A stretch of DNA of 64,000 nucleotides from Syntrophaceae bacterium UBA6087. GTDB lineage: Bacteria > Desulfobacterota > Desulfomonilia > UBA1062. The translations under genes and the position numbers were made by a program. The stretch lies in NCBI GenBank assembly GCA_002448235.1, contig DIXF01000001.1:124001-188000 (forward strand), given 5' to 3'. The notes beneath the pieces are model-generated. The model ran no database searches and was not told the DNA's origin. It saw nothing but the letters and a program-made list of their open reading frames with translations. Position 1 is the first letter of the stretch; each line of letters opens with the position of its first letter. Below are positions 46,028 through 54,549 of this stretch, in pieces.

Positions 46028-46673
46028 GATCGAGAATCACTTCCTTCATATGTTCGATCTCCGACCGGACGGTTGCATCGATATCTCCGAACTCGGTCTC
46101 AATGATGACCCCGCCGCGTTCTATGGAGCTGTCGTCAACGACATGGACGGCGTTCTTTCCGGTGAGCTTCTTGGAAAGAATGGTTTCGATATCCCGGATA
46201 TATTCGAAATCCGAAGGGTGGAGGCGAATGCGGATCTCTTCCGTTTCGGTAAGGTGACTGGTCGCCGCGCGCACCGTATCCAGGATGATGTCGGGAGACA
46301 GGTGTATCTGGCGGTGTATGACTTTTTCTGCAATCAGGAATATTATCTCCAGGATCTGTTCATGATGCTTTTCGATTATGGACGATCTAAGCCCGGACAA
46401 CTCTTCGATGGTGTTTTTCAGGGTATCGAACAGGGGTTCGATCTGTTTTATGGCCATCTTGCGGCCTTCTTCCTGGCCTTTGAGTATCCCCTCTTTGTAG
46501 GCCTCCATCTCGATGGATTCTTTCATCGCCCGTGCATTCCTGATGATGTCATCGGCGTTTAGCGATGCCTCTTCCTTTTTCCCAGGCTTTGTCTTGGACT
46601 CCATCTCCTTGATGGTATAGGAGGTCACGGAAGAATGCTTCTTGTCTCCTTTGAGTATCCTAGACGAGGACAT
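46020..46673 (-). CDS. fliH: Flagellar assembly protein FliH
   Basis: FliH regulates FliI and docks it to the C ring. The product has a disordered N-terminus, a central segment of helical repeats (about 45-105) and the C-terminal ATPase-binding domain (EKHHEQILEIIFLIAEKVIH, LHPSDFEYI and GGVIIETEFGDIDATV). The frame opens at 46691, but the ATG at 46673, preceded by GGTGAGG, gives a typical start. It overlaps fliG by 14 bases. Confidence 0.9.
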   Translation of the reverse strand: MSSSRILKGDKKHSSVTSYTIKEMESKTKPGKKEEASLNADDIIRNARAMKESIEMEAYKEGILKGQEEGRKMAIKQIEPLFDTLKNTIEELSGLRSSIIEKHHEQILEIIFLIAEKVIHRQIHLSPDIILDTVRAATSHLTETEEIRIRLHPSDFEYIRDIETILSKKLTGKNAVHVVDDSSIERGGVIIETEFGDIDATVRSEIEHMKEVILDHD

Positions 46674-47676
46674 CCTCACCACCCTTTCCACCGATGACGA
46701 TTTTGCCTCCCGCCTCGAGCTTTCTCACCACGCGGACGATGGACTGCTGCGCGCTCTCTACATCGGAAAGCTTGACCGGTCCCATGGCTTCCATGTCGTC
46801 CAGGAGCATCTCGGAGGCTCGCGAGGACATGTTTTTCAGGATAAGGCTCTTCAGATTTTCGCTTGCCGTCTTCAGTGCAAGGGCGAGTTCCTCGTTCGTT
46901 ATCTCCTTGAGGATGGTCTGGATGCCGCGGCTGTCGATGCCGACGATGTCTTCGAACACGAACATCTTCTGGCGGATGCCCTCGGCAAGGTCTGCATCCA
47001 TTTCTTCGAGGAACGAGAAGATATTGTTCTCCGTATTGTGGTCCATCTGGTTCATGATCTCGGCAACGGTCTCGACGCCGCCGAGCTTCTTGCTATCGGT
47101 GGAGCCCATGGCCTCGATCTCCTTGCGCAGGACCTGGTCGAGGTCTTCGATGACGCCTGCGGGCACCATGCCCAGGTTGGCCATCCGGAAGATGATCTCG
47201 GGCTGGAGCTTTTCGGGCAGTTCCTTGATGATCTGGGCCGCCTTGGCATAGTCGAGATGGGCAAGCACCAGGGCCACGGTCTGCGGATGCTCACCTTTGA
47301 GATAATCCACGAGGATCAGCGGGTCCACCCCTTTCAGCGATGAAAAGGCCGTGGTATCGGTAGCCATGGAAATGGATTCCAGGATCGGTTTTGCCTTATC
47401 CGCACCCAGGGCCGAGACAAGGGCGTCTTTGAGATAGTTCATACCCTTGCCGGTTACTCCGCTGACCTGGGAGCTCAATGTCGCATATTCGTCCATGACG
47501 GTCTGCACAACATCCACGGGGATGGTAGCGTCTTCGAGGCTTGCCAGCCGTTTCCCCAGCAACTTGATCTCGTACTCCGTCAAACCTTTGAACACGTTGC
47601 GGGTAAATTCGTCGCCCATGGCCATGAGGAAGATGGCCGCCTTCTGGGGGCCGTCGATTTTCTTCAACTTCATCAT
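46660..47676 (-). CDS. fliG: Flagellar motor switch protein FliG
   Basis: FliG is the C-ring protein that interacts with the stator to produce torque. The 338-residue protein shows the three FliG domains: the N domain binding FliF (about 5-100), the middle ARM domain with the EHPQ motif in LKGEHPQTVALVLAHL, and the C domain with charged residues in EDIVGIDSRGIQTILKEI. Its start overlaps the fliF stop by 1 base. Confidence 0.96.
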   Translation of the reverse strand: MMKLKKIDGPQKAAIFLMAMGDEFTRNVFKGLTEYEIKLLGKRLASLEDATIPVDVVQTVMDEYATLSSQVSGVTGKGMNYLKDALVSALGADKAKPILESISMATDTTAFSSLKGVDPLILVDYLKGEHPQTVALVLAHLDYAKAAQIIKELPEKLQPEIIFRMANLGMVPAGVIEDLDQVLRKEIEAMGSTDSKKLGGVETVAEIMNQMDHNTENNIFSFLEEMDADLAEGIRQKMFVFEDIVGIDSRGIQTILKEITNEELALALKTASENLKSLILKNMSSRASEMLLDDMEAMGPVKLSDVESAQQSIVRVVRKLEAGGKIVIGGKGGEDVLV

Positions 47677-49292
47677 CAGACGTTCTCCTGCAACCAGGAT
47701 TTCACAACCGCGGTGGCAGTGTTCATATCATCCTTGCTGGACTTTTCGATCACCTTGCGCTTGCCCTGAACCATATGCTTCAATTCCTCGCTTCTCGTGA
47801 GGGCCTCGATCTGGGGCAGCTCCTCGCCCGTTATTTCTGGCAGATCCTCTGATGAGGGCAGGGATCTTCTCTTGTCCGCGCCCCGTTCGATGACCTTGAA
47901 AGATTTTACGAGCCACCGCATGAGAGGACGCACCACGAACAAAAGGATAAGCAGCGTGGTTACGAGAAAGACGGCCGGCTTTATGAGCGAAGCCAGGAGC
48001 TCGTTCTTTTTCGCCTTATCCGCCAGGGCGGCCATCTCGGGTCCTTCCTGTATAAAGGGCATGCAGGAGATGGAGAACGTATCCTCGCGGTCGGCGCTGA
48101 AGCCCACGGTCTGCTTCACCGCATCTTCGATGCGTTTGAGCTCGTCCGCAGTCCTTGTGGTGAATGCGTTGTTCCCCTTCGCATCGGTCTTGTAGGTGCC
48201 GTCAACAACAACGGATACACTTAAGCGGGTGACGTTTCCCGGCGATTTGACCCGTTCGGTCTGGTTCCGGGCGATCTCATAGTTGCGGATGACATTTGAC
48301 CGGCCTGCCGCTGCGTTGTCAGAGAAGGAGCCCGGTCCCCCCCTGCCCGTGGGCAGGTTTGACTGGGTCCCCGCGATGCCGCCGCTGACGGCATCGTCGC
48401 CGGTATAGGCGTTCTTCAGCTCTTCGCTCCTCACCACATGGATCTCGGGGTCATAATTGTCTTCGACGCTCTTGACCATGTCCATGTCGATGTCGGCGCT
48501 TACCTTCACCACCGCGGTGGCAGGCCCCAGGATCTTTTCCAGGAGGTCCTGGGCGCGGCCCTGGAGGGTATTTTCGATGGTATGCTTGACATCGAGGTAG
48601 TTGTTGGCAAGGGATATGGATGCGGCATCCTTTTTGCCTTCATAGAGCACCTTGCCCCGGATATCCACGATGCTGATATTCTCGGGATCGAGGCCCCGTA
48701 CGCTCTTTGCCACCAGGTACACGATTCCCTGCACCTGACCCTGGGGGATGGTGAGCCCCTGCTTCGGCTTCACGACGATGGAGGCCTTTGCGGGCTTTTC
48801 GTCCTCGATAAAGACGCTCTCTTTGGGAAGCGCGATATGGACCCTGGCGTAATCCACTTCCTCCAGGGCCATGATGGTATTGGCCAGCTCGTTCTGGAGG
48901 GCGCGCTGATAGTTGATCTTCTGGACGAACTCGGATGTGGAGAATCCCGTATCGTCAAACAACGCAAACCCTTCACCCGTGCCGCCCTTGGGCAGGCCTT
49001 TGGAAGCCAGGTCCAGCCGGGTCTCGTACACGCTCTTTTCCGGGATCATGACCGCTGTTCCCGCCTTGGTCAGCTTGTAGGGGACGCGGTTTTCCTTCAG
49101 GTGCTGGACGATCATCGATGCATCCGACTCGGCAAGGTTGGTGAACAGATACTGGTACTTGGGTTCGAACGCCCACATCAGTGACACGATGATGACGGCT
49201 GCCGCCAGACCGAACATCCCGAAAACGGTGAGTTTCTGGCCGGTGCTCGTACGGGAGAACCATGCCTTTAAGTTGGAGAGAATGTCGTTCAT
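47676..49292 (-). CDS. fliF: Flagellar MS-ring protein FliF
   Basis: FliF forms the MS ring, the first structure of the flagellar basal body. The 538-residue protein has a membrane helix near residues 25-43, ring-building motifs (GTGEGFALFDDTGFSTSEF and VDYARVHIALPKESVF), a periplasmic region ending in a second helix (about 440-460), and a cytoplasmic C-terminus that binds FliG. It follows fliE by 4 bases. Confidence 0.96.
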   Translation of the reverse strand: MNDILSNLKAWFSRTSTGQKLTVFGMFGLAAAVIIVSLMWAFEPKYQYLFTNLAESDASMIVQHLKENRVPYKLTKAGTAVMIPEKSVYETRLDLASKGLPKGGTGEGFALFDDTGFSTSEFVQKINYQRALQNELANTIMALEEVDYARVHIALPKESVFIEDEKPAKASIVVKPKQGLTIPQGQVQGIVYLVAKSVRGLDPENISIVDIRGKVLYEGKKDAASISLANNYLDVKHTIENTLQGRAQDLLEKILGPATAVVKVSADIDMDMVKSVEDNYDPEIHVVRSEELKNAYTGDDAVSGGIAGTQSNLPTGRGGPGSFSDNAAAGRSNVIRNYEIARNQTERVKSPGNVTRLSVSVVVDGTYKTDAKGNNAFTTRTADELKRIEDAVKQTVGFSADREDTFSISCMPFIQEGPEMAALADKAKKNELLASLIKPAVFLVTTLLILLFVVRPLMRWLVKSFKVIERGADKRRSLPSSEDLPEITGEELPQIEALTRSEELKHMVQGKRKVIEKSSKDDMNTATAVVKSWLQENV

Positions 49293-49296
49293 ATGC

Positions 49297-49587
49297 CTAT
49301 CTCAGTTGTGTAAGCTGGTTGTAGCCTTCAATGAGCTTGTTGGCCGTCGTGACCAGGAGGCGGAGGTTGATGTCGGCCTTCTGCATGGCGATCATGGTCT
49401 CGTGTATGTTTCCGCTCTCTCCCCTGGCAAGATCCAGCATCGATTGTTCGGCGTCCTTGGCCTGCTTGTTCGTGGTTTCGACCGCCTGCTTCAATGCATC
49501 GACAAAGCTTTCCCTCGGCGATTTCGTCTGACCGCGTTCGCCCTGGTCAATAGTCAAGCGTGGAAAATCCGACAGTTCTATACGCAT
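49297..49587 (-). CDS. fliE: Flagellar hook-basal body complex protein FliE
   Basis: FliE joins the MS ring to the proximal rod. The 96-residue helical product contains the family-typical SPRESFVDALKQAVETTNKQ and MIAMQKADINLRLLV segments. It overlaps flgC by 1 base. Confidence 0.93.
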   Translation of the reverse strand: MRIELSDFPRLTIDQGERGQTKSPRESFVDALKQAVETTNKQAKDAEQSMLDLARGESGNIHETMIAMQKADINLRLLVTTANKLIEGYNQLTQLR

Positions 49588-49991
49588 TATTGCCTCCCTA
49601 TGCCGAGCGCCTTCAAGGCCATGTCTTTCTCGGCCTTGACCGCGGTGGTGTTTGCCTCGAAGGCCTGCGATGCGCCCATCATATTGACCATTTCCTCCAT
49701 GAGGTTGACATTGGGCAGCGTCACGTATCCTTCTCCGTCCGCATCGGGATTGCTCGGATCATAGATGCGCTTGCCGGGAGTGGGGTCGCTGGTGATTGCC
49801 TCCACCTCTACGCTGCTGAGCTGATTCTCGAAGGTGTTCTCCTTGAAGATCACGTCCCTGCGCTGATAGGGACCCCCCTTGTCCGTCCTGGTGGTATGGG
49901 CGTTGGCGATGTTCGACGAGATCACGTTCAGACGGGTTCTCTGAGCTCTCATGCCGCTTGCGCTGATATCCATCGAAGTGAAAAGGTCCAT
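49587..49991 (-). CDS. flgC: Flagellar basal-body rod protein FlgC
   Basis: FlgC is a proximal rod protein. The 134-residue product begins with the rod signature FTSMDISASGMRAQRTRLNV followed by ISSNIANAHTTRT, and ends with a helix typical of FlgC (EMVNMMGASQAFEANTTAV). It overlaps flgB by 1 base. Confidence 0.95.
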   Translation of the reverse strand: MDLFTSMDISASGMRAQRTRLNVISSNIANAHTTRTDKGGPYQRRDVIFKENTFENQLSSVEVEAITSDPTPGKRIYDPSNPDADGEGYVTLPNVNLMEEMVNMMGASQAFEANTTAVKAEKDMALKALGIGRQ

Positions 49992-50380
49992 TATCTTATC
50001 CCTCGTATCGCTTCTTTCAAAGCGTTGATCTTTCCCTGCACAGCCTGTGCGGACGCTTCATAGAGCAGCTGGTTCTGGCTGAGCTTCATCATTTCCCGAT
50101 CTAAATCCACGGTGTTGGAGTCGTTTCCGATTCGGGAATACGGGTCTTCCGCGATGCGGAAAGACACTTCCCCGGGGGCGTTGGAAGACGGGATGTGCTC
50201 CGGTGTGGTGGTGCTCATCTGCAGGCGGGATGTAAGCTCTTCATCGAAGGTTGCTTCCTTTGCCTTGTAGCCCGGGGTGTCGATATTAGCGACGTTACTG
50301 GAAATGACCCCCTGGCGGAACAGGCGGTAGTTCATGGCCGAGGCGAGTTCCGAAAGTCCGTTTCCAAAGATTCCTGGCAT
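49991..50380 (-). CDS. flgB: Flagellar basal-body rod protein FlgB
   Basis: FlgB is the first proximal rod protein. The 129-residue product has the rod motif RQGVISSNVANIDTPGYKAK near the N-terminus and a C-terminal helix with LSQNQLLYEASAQ. It is the first gene of the flagellar operon and is preceded by GGGAGGG and a sigma-54 promoter. Confidence 0.95.
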   Translation of the reverse strand: MPGIFGNGLSELASAMNYRLFRQGVISSNVANIDTPGYKAKEATFDEELTSRLQMSTTTPEHIPSSNAPGEVSFRIAEDPYSRIGNDSNTVDLDREMMKLSQNQLLYEASAQAVQGKINALKEAIRGIR

Positions 50381-50407
50381 AATTCCCTCCTCTCTTCAAA
50401 AGAAATA

Positions 50408-50424
50408 AGCAATACTCGTACCAA
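50408..50424 (-). promoter_or_regulatory. Predicted sigma-54 promoter of flgB operon
   Basis: On the minus strand TTGGTACGAGTATTGCT matches the sigma-54 consensus TGGYACG-N4-TTGCW at every defined position. Predicted initiation is about 17 bases before flgB. Confidence 0.88.
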
Positions 50425-50450
50425 GGGGAAAAAAGGGCTTTTTATGCCGA

Positions 50451-51782
50451 TCAGGGGTGCTCGATGTCTGCGGAATTGACCGATTCTGCGTCGGAAAATT
50501 GACCATTGCCCGAATACTCGTTGAGTTTGTTGCGCAGGGTACGGATGCTGATGCCCAGGAGCGATGCAGCCTTTGTCCGGTTTCCTTCCACGCTCTGCAA
50601 GGTAGTCATGATGAGGCTCTTTTCCATGGCATGGATCGTGGTGCCCGCCTCGACAGACTGTCGGGAGGTCTCCTCGCAGCCTTCCATGCCAAGGGTAACG
50701 GTGTCGGGATATATTTCCGGACCGTCGGTCAGGATCATGGACCGCTCGATCACATTTTCAAGCTCCCGGACGTTGCCCGGCCAGGAATAACTCAGGAGGG
50801 CATCTTTTGCCTGGGGCGTCAAATTCTTCTCGCTCATCCCTTCGCGACCTGCAATTTTTGTAATGAAGTGCGCGGCAAGGGGGAGGATATCGTCCTTCCT
50901 GGACCGAAGCGGCGGCACTTTTATGGGGATAACGTTGAGCCGGAAATAAAGGTCTCTGCGGAACCTGCCTTCTTTCACGTCGATCTCGATGTCGCGGTTT
51001 GTGGTGGCGATCACCCGGAAGTCCACGTTGATGGGTGCCTTGGACCCGACCCGGTCGATCTGTTTCTCCTGAAGCACCCGTAAGAGCTTTGCCTGGAGGC
51101 CGATGCCGACCTCGGTGATTTCATCGAGGAGTATGGTGCCTTCGTGGGCGAGCTCGAACTTTCCCACCCTCGTGGCATAGGCGCCGGTGAACGCCCCTTT
51201 TTCGTATCCGAACAGTTCGCTCTCCAGCAGGGTATCGGGGATGGCGGCAAGGTTTATCCCCACGTATGGGCCTGTCTTACGTTTGCTGAGTCTGTGGATG
51301 TAGCGCGCAATGACTTCCTTGCCCGTTCCGGATTCTCCCTGAATGAGCACCGGGGCCTGGGTGGGGGCCACTTTCTCGAGCATCTCGATAATCTTCTTCA
51401 TGCCTTTGTCATGTGCGATGAACGATCCGGCCTGTGGCGATCCCTTGGTTTTCCCCGCATGGAGGAGGATATTGATGACCTGGCGGAATTCATCGGCAAG
51501 GAAGGGCTTCTTCAGATAATGCGCGGCCCCTGCCTGGAGCGCGAGGTCACAGAAAAGCGTGCCGGTGGCTACGATCTCTATGTCCTGATATACCTGCTTG
51601 GTGCCCTCGACCACGTCAAGAAAGTCGTCCGATATGATGGCAATGGAATGGGATTTCGGGTTGATGGCGCCCAGAAACTTGTCCTTGTCCGTGAAGGGAC
51701 ACGGCGTTTCGCCCATTTCGTCAATAAGCTCTGCGAGTATGGTGACGGTGGACTTGTCAGGATCGAGGATCGCGATTGACAT
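50451..51782 (-). CDS. Sigma-54-dependent flagellar regulator (FlrC/FleR-like) with degenerate receiver
   Basis: This 443-residue activator has a receiver-like N-terminal domain (about 1-110), an AAA+ sigma-54 interaction domain (about 125-360) with Walker A GESGTGKE (149-156) and GAFTGA loop (196-201), and a C-terminal Fis-type helix-turn-helix (NRTKAASLLGISIRTLRNKL). The receiver keeps D7/D9, a possible acceptor D52 and K91, but lacks the usual MP-x3-G loop after the acceptor, so phosphorylation is doubtful. It lies directly upstream of the sigma-54-dependent flgB operon. It starts 8 bases after the TPR gene. Confidence 0.88.
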   Translation of the reverse strand: MSIAILDPDKSTVTILAELIDEMGETPCPFTDKDKFLGAINPKSHSIAIISDDFLDVVEGTKQVYQDIEIVATGTLFCDLALQAGAAHYLKKPFLADEFRQVINILLHAGKTKGSPQAGSFIAHDKGMKKIIEMLEKVAPTQAPVLIQGESGTGKEVIARYIHRLSKRKTGPYVGINLAAIPDTLLESELFGYEKGAFTGAYATRVGKFELAHEGTILLDEITEVGIGLQAKLLRVLQEKQIDRVGSKAPINVDFRVIATTNRDIEIDVKEGRFRRDLYFRLNVIPIKVPPLRSRKDDILPLAAHFITKIAGREGMSEKNLTPQAKDALLSYSWPGNVRELENVIERSMILTDGPEIYPDTVTLGMEGCEETSRQSVEAGTTIHAMEKSLIMTTLQSVEGNRTKAASLLGISIRTLRNKLNEYSGNGQFSDAESVNSADIEHP

Positions 51783-51790
51783 GGCGGCTG

Positions 51791-54466
51791 CTATTTCCTT
51801 CCAAAGAGGTCTTTGAATCTCGTATATTCGCTTATCTCGTTGTCGAGAGCCACTTCGCGAAGAGAGTTGTTCGCAAGATTTTGCAGCGTCTTATCTTTTG
51901 TCTGCTGAAGCACTTGGGTCAGGAGCTTTGTCGCCTCTTCGTCGTTGCCTTCGCCATGGTGTACCTGGGCAAGGTGGTAGAGTGCCCATTCCCTGATGGG
52001 CGTCTGCGGATAGGTATTGAGCAGCTTTGTGTAGAGCGCTCGCGCCCTTGCCGGTGTTTCCGTCTGTCTGAGCTCGTTGGCCCGGGCATAGAGGGCCTCT
52101 TCTATGACGGGAGATTTCATGGAATCGGCGTAGGCGACGATCCGGTCGAGAGCTGCAGCCTCGCCCGCCTTGTTGCCGAGCTTGCGATGGGTTTTTGCCA
52201 GATACAGGAGATCGAAAAGCGCCCTCTCGCCGCCCTGGCGTATGGAATGCTCAAGGAAGGGCACGGCCTCGGCGAAGTGGTTCGTCCGGTAGAGGATTTC
52301 ACCCCGGATTGCCTGCATCTTTACATAGTCTTTTCCCTGGGGGTATCCCTTCAGATATCTCGTGTTCCATACAAGTGCTCCGGCGTAGTTCCCTTTCCGG
52401 TAGTCGACGGAGAACAGGATGGACAAAGCACGGTCGGTTCTGTCGGACGGATACTTGATGCAGGCCCGAAGCATTGCGTGCGCCTGGTCCAGATAGCCCA
52501 GCTCGTTCATGGCCCTGCCGAGGGCGAACAGCGCTTCCGGGCTCTTCAGGTCCCGCATGAAGCTGTCCTGAAAGAGGAGATAGAGGTCCCAGACCCGGTC
52601 ATGCTTTCCCAGGGTGTCGAGGTTTCCGAGATGGACGGCCAGCGCTTTCTCCGCTTCTCCCTGGGCATATTTGTGGATGGGATCGTTTTTCTTCGTGCTC
52701 AGCCATGCAAGCTGGTATGCATCCAGCGCATTGTCCCATTCGCTGCGCTTCGCATAGGTCTGGGCGAGGCGTATCTTGATGATCGACCCCAGCGGTCCTT
52801 CCTCGTACTCCTTTGTCGACTTGAGATCTTCGTAGATATACACCATCTGGTGGAACGCCTTGTCGGAGAGCTTGCCGTCATTCTTCTCCAGATCCTTTTC
52901 CTCGATCATCCGGGCTGTCTTGAGCTTGGCAATGACGTCGCTCTGGCTGTCGGGCGACATGTTCTCCACCTCGGACAGGACCCCCATCGCCTTCCCGGTC
53001 TGCCCAAGCTGGTAGAGGCAATCGCCGAGCGATATGAGGTACGGCGCCTTGTCTTCCTTGCGGCTTACGTTGATGGCGAGAAGGAGATAGTCTTTTGCCG
53101 TGGCGTAATCGCGCGAATAGTAGGCCGCCTCTCCCATCCTGGCATAAAGCCCCGGATCGGCGATAAAGAGTCCGGGGTCTGCCGCAAGGGCGTTCCGGTA
53201 GAGCTTCATGGCCCGGGAATGGGCATTGAGGCCGAGATACGTATCGGCGAGGATTGAATGGTAATATGCCGTGAGCTTCGGGGGGATGCCTTCTTCCTCG
53301 AATACGCTCAGCATGCGCCTGTTCTCGACAAAAGCATCCTGGAACATCTTCTTGTTGTTCAGGATATCGATCTCGATGAGGTGCGTCTCTGCGGAGATTT
53401 CCGTATCGATGGAATCCTTGAGGAACTTTACAAACTTCTCCGCTTCGGTGAACATCCTGGAGCGGTTGAGCATTCTTAAATATTCGAGCATGACCGACTC
53501 CCGAACAATCCCGGGGGTCATGCCCTGGATGCCTGAGCTCATGTGCTTCAGGGCTTTCATCGAGTATGCTTCCATATAGTAGGGGTATGCGATCTTCCAG
53601 TAGGCCTTGCCGAGAAGGATGCTCTCCTGGGGGGTGAGTGAATCCTTGTAGTGCTCAAGCGCGTGAATCGCCGATGCGGTATCGTTCTGCTCCAATGATT
53701 TTTCTGCAAGCGCCAGGGTGTTCGCCCGGCTCATCCGGCCGGAAGTGTTGATGTCGAGGATTATCCTGCTCTCTTTTTGGAGAGTCTTTATCTCCACGTC
53801 CACCTGCGGGTCGGTGATGCTTATGGCCAGAGCAGTGCCGCCAAGCATCCTGATAGGCTCTTCGAGGCTCAGCGAAGGAACCCTTGAGATCTTGTCGCCG
53901 ATGTTCGCGCAGGTTACGTCTCCTTTGAAGATGAGGAACACACGGCGGTTTTTCGCGTACCGCACCTCGGGCCACATGCCGTTCTGCACAAAGATCTCCA
54001 CGTTGATTCCGGTATTGTTGGGTTTTGCCTGAATATCCCCGATCGGGCAGATTGCCTCCCTGCCTTTCTTCTCGACGATATCGATCACATACCGGGCAGG
54101 CTTCTCGGTAAAGCTGGTGGAGAATTCGAAAGACTGCTTCATGGATATCTTGGCGGTCTTGCCGTCAAAGGCGAGGTCCTGGATCATGAAACTGTCCGTT
54201 ATCGAGACAGGATCTCCGATAGTGTCCGGAAAATTGACGATCAGCGACTGGTCTTCCTGTATGATTCTCGGGATAACAAGCTCCTGAAGGTAGAAGACCA
54301 GACGCGACTGGCCCGGCCGCCCGCCCGCCTGGATAACGTCTTTAGCCGCCGTCAGCGGTGACGGGAGGCATATGGCCGCGAGCAGTGCCCATAGGGCAGA
54401 GACGCAAAAGGCGCTGATCGGATGTTTTCCTCGTTTTTTCACTCCCTCAAGAAATACAACTTTCAT
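51791..54466 (-). CDS. Large tetratricopeptide repeat protein with AMIN-like N-terminus
   Basis: This 891-residue protein has a signal peptide (about 18-40), an N-terminal beta domain resembling AMIN/secretin N regions (about 50-240; QSRLVFYLQELVIP and PARYVIDIVEK), and many TPR units from about 250 to the end (for example DYATAKDYLLLAINVSRKED and YAQGEAEKALAVHLGNLDT). It is probably periplasmic or outer-membrane associated and scaffolds protein complexes. Its coupling to the flagellar regulator gene suggests a motility role. The ATG at 54466 has no clear ribosome-binding site, and a GTG at 54442 is an alternative. Confidence 0.75.
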   Translation of the reverse strand: MKVVFLEGVKKRGKHPISAFCVSALWALLAAICLPSPLTAAKDVIQAGGRPGQSRLVFYLQELVIPRIIQEDQSLIVNFPDTIGDPVSITDSFMIQDLAFDGKTAKISMKQSFEFSTSFTEKPARYVIDIVEKKGREAICPIGDIQAKPNNTGINVEIFVQNGMWPEVRYAKNRRVFLIFKGDVTCANIGDKISRVPSLSLEEPIRMLGGTALAISITDPQVDVEIKTLQKESRIILDINTSGRMSRANTLALAEKSLEQNDTASAIHALEHYKDSLTPQESILLGKAYWKIAYPYYMEAYSMKALKHMSSGIQGMTPGIVRESVMLEYLRMLNRSRMFTEAEKFVKFLKDSIDTEISAETHLIEIDILNNKKMFQDAFVENRRMLSVFEEEGIPPKLTAYYHSILADTYLGLNAHSRAMKLYRNALAADPGLFIADPGLYARMGEAAYYSRDYATAKDYLLLAINVSRKEDKAPYLISLGDCLYQLGQTGKAMGVLSEVENMSPDSQSDVIAKLKTARMIEEKDLEKNDGKLSDKAFHQMVYIYEDLKSTKEYEEGPLGSIIKIRLAQTYAKRSEWDNALDAYQLAWLSTKKNDPIHKYAQGEAEKALAVHLGNLDTLGKHDRVWDLYLLFQDSFMRDLKSPEALFALGRAMNELGYLDQAHAMLRACIKYPSDRTDRALSILFSVDYRKGNYAGALVWNTRYLKGYPQGKDYVKMQAIRGEILYRTNHFAEAVPFLEHSIRQGGERALFDLLYLAKTHRKLGNKAGEAAALDRIVAYADSMKSPVIEEALYARANELRQTETPARARALYTKLLNTYPQTPIREWALYHLAQVHHGEGNDEEATKLLTQVLQQTKDKTLQNLANNSLREVALDNEISEYTRFKDLFGRK

Positions 54467-54508
54467 GCCAATGGGAAAAAAGAGGTGATGATATTGGACC
54501 GGTACGCT

Positions 54509-54543
54509 AAAAAAAGGCCTTTGCCTCCCGGCTCCGGCAAAGG
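54509..54543 (-). terminator. Intrinsic terminator after the NtrC-type regulator
   Basis: On the minus strand CCTTTGCC and GGCAAAGG (54536-54543 and 54518-54525) flank a 10-base loop and are followed by CC and seven T. It separates the 54550-55953 gene from the TPR operon. Confidence 0.85.
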
Positions 54544-54549
54544 GGGAAG

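Noticed and set aside
51776..53257. 493-codon open frame antisense to the TPR gene
   Set aside because: The TPR repeats on the minus strand are clear and no family resemblance was seen in the antisense frame.
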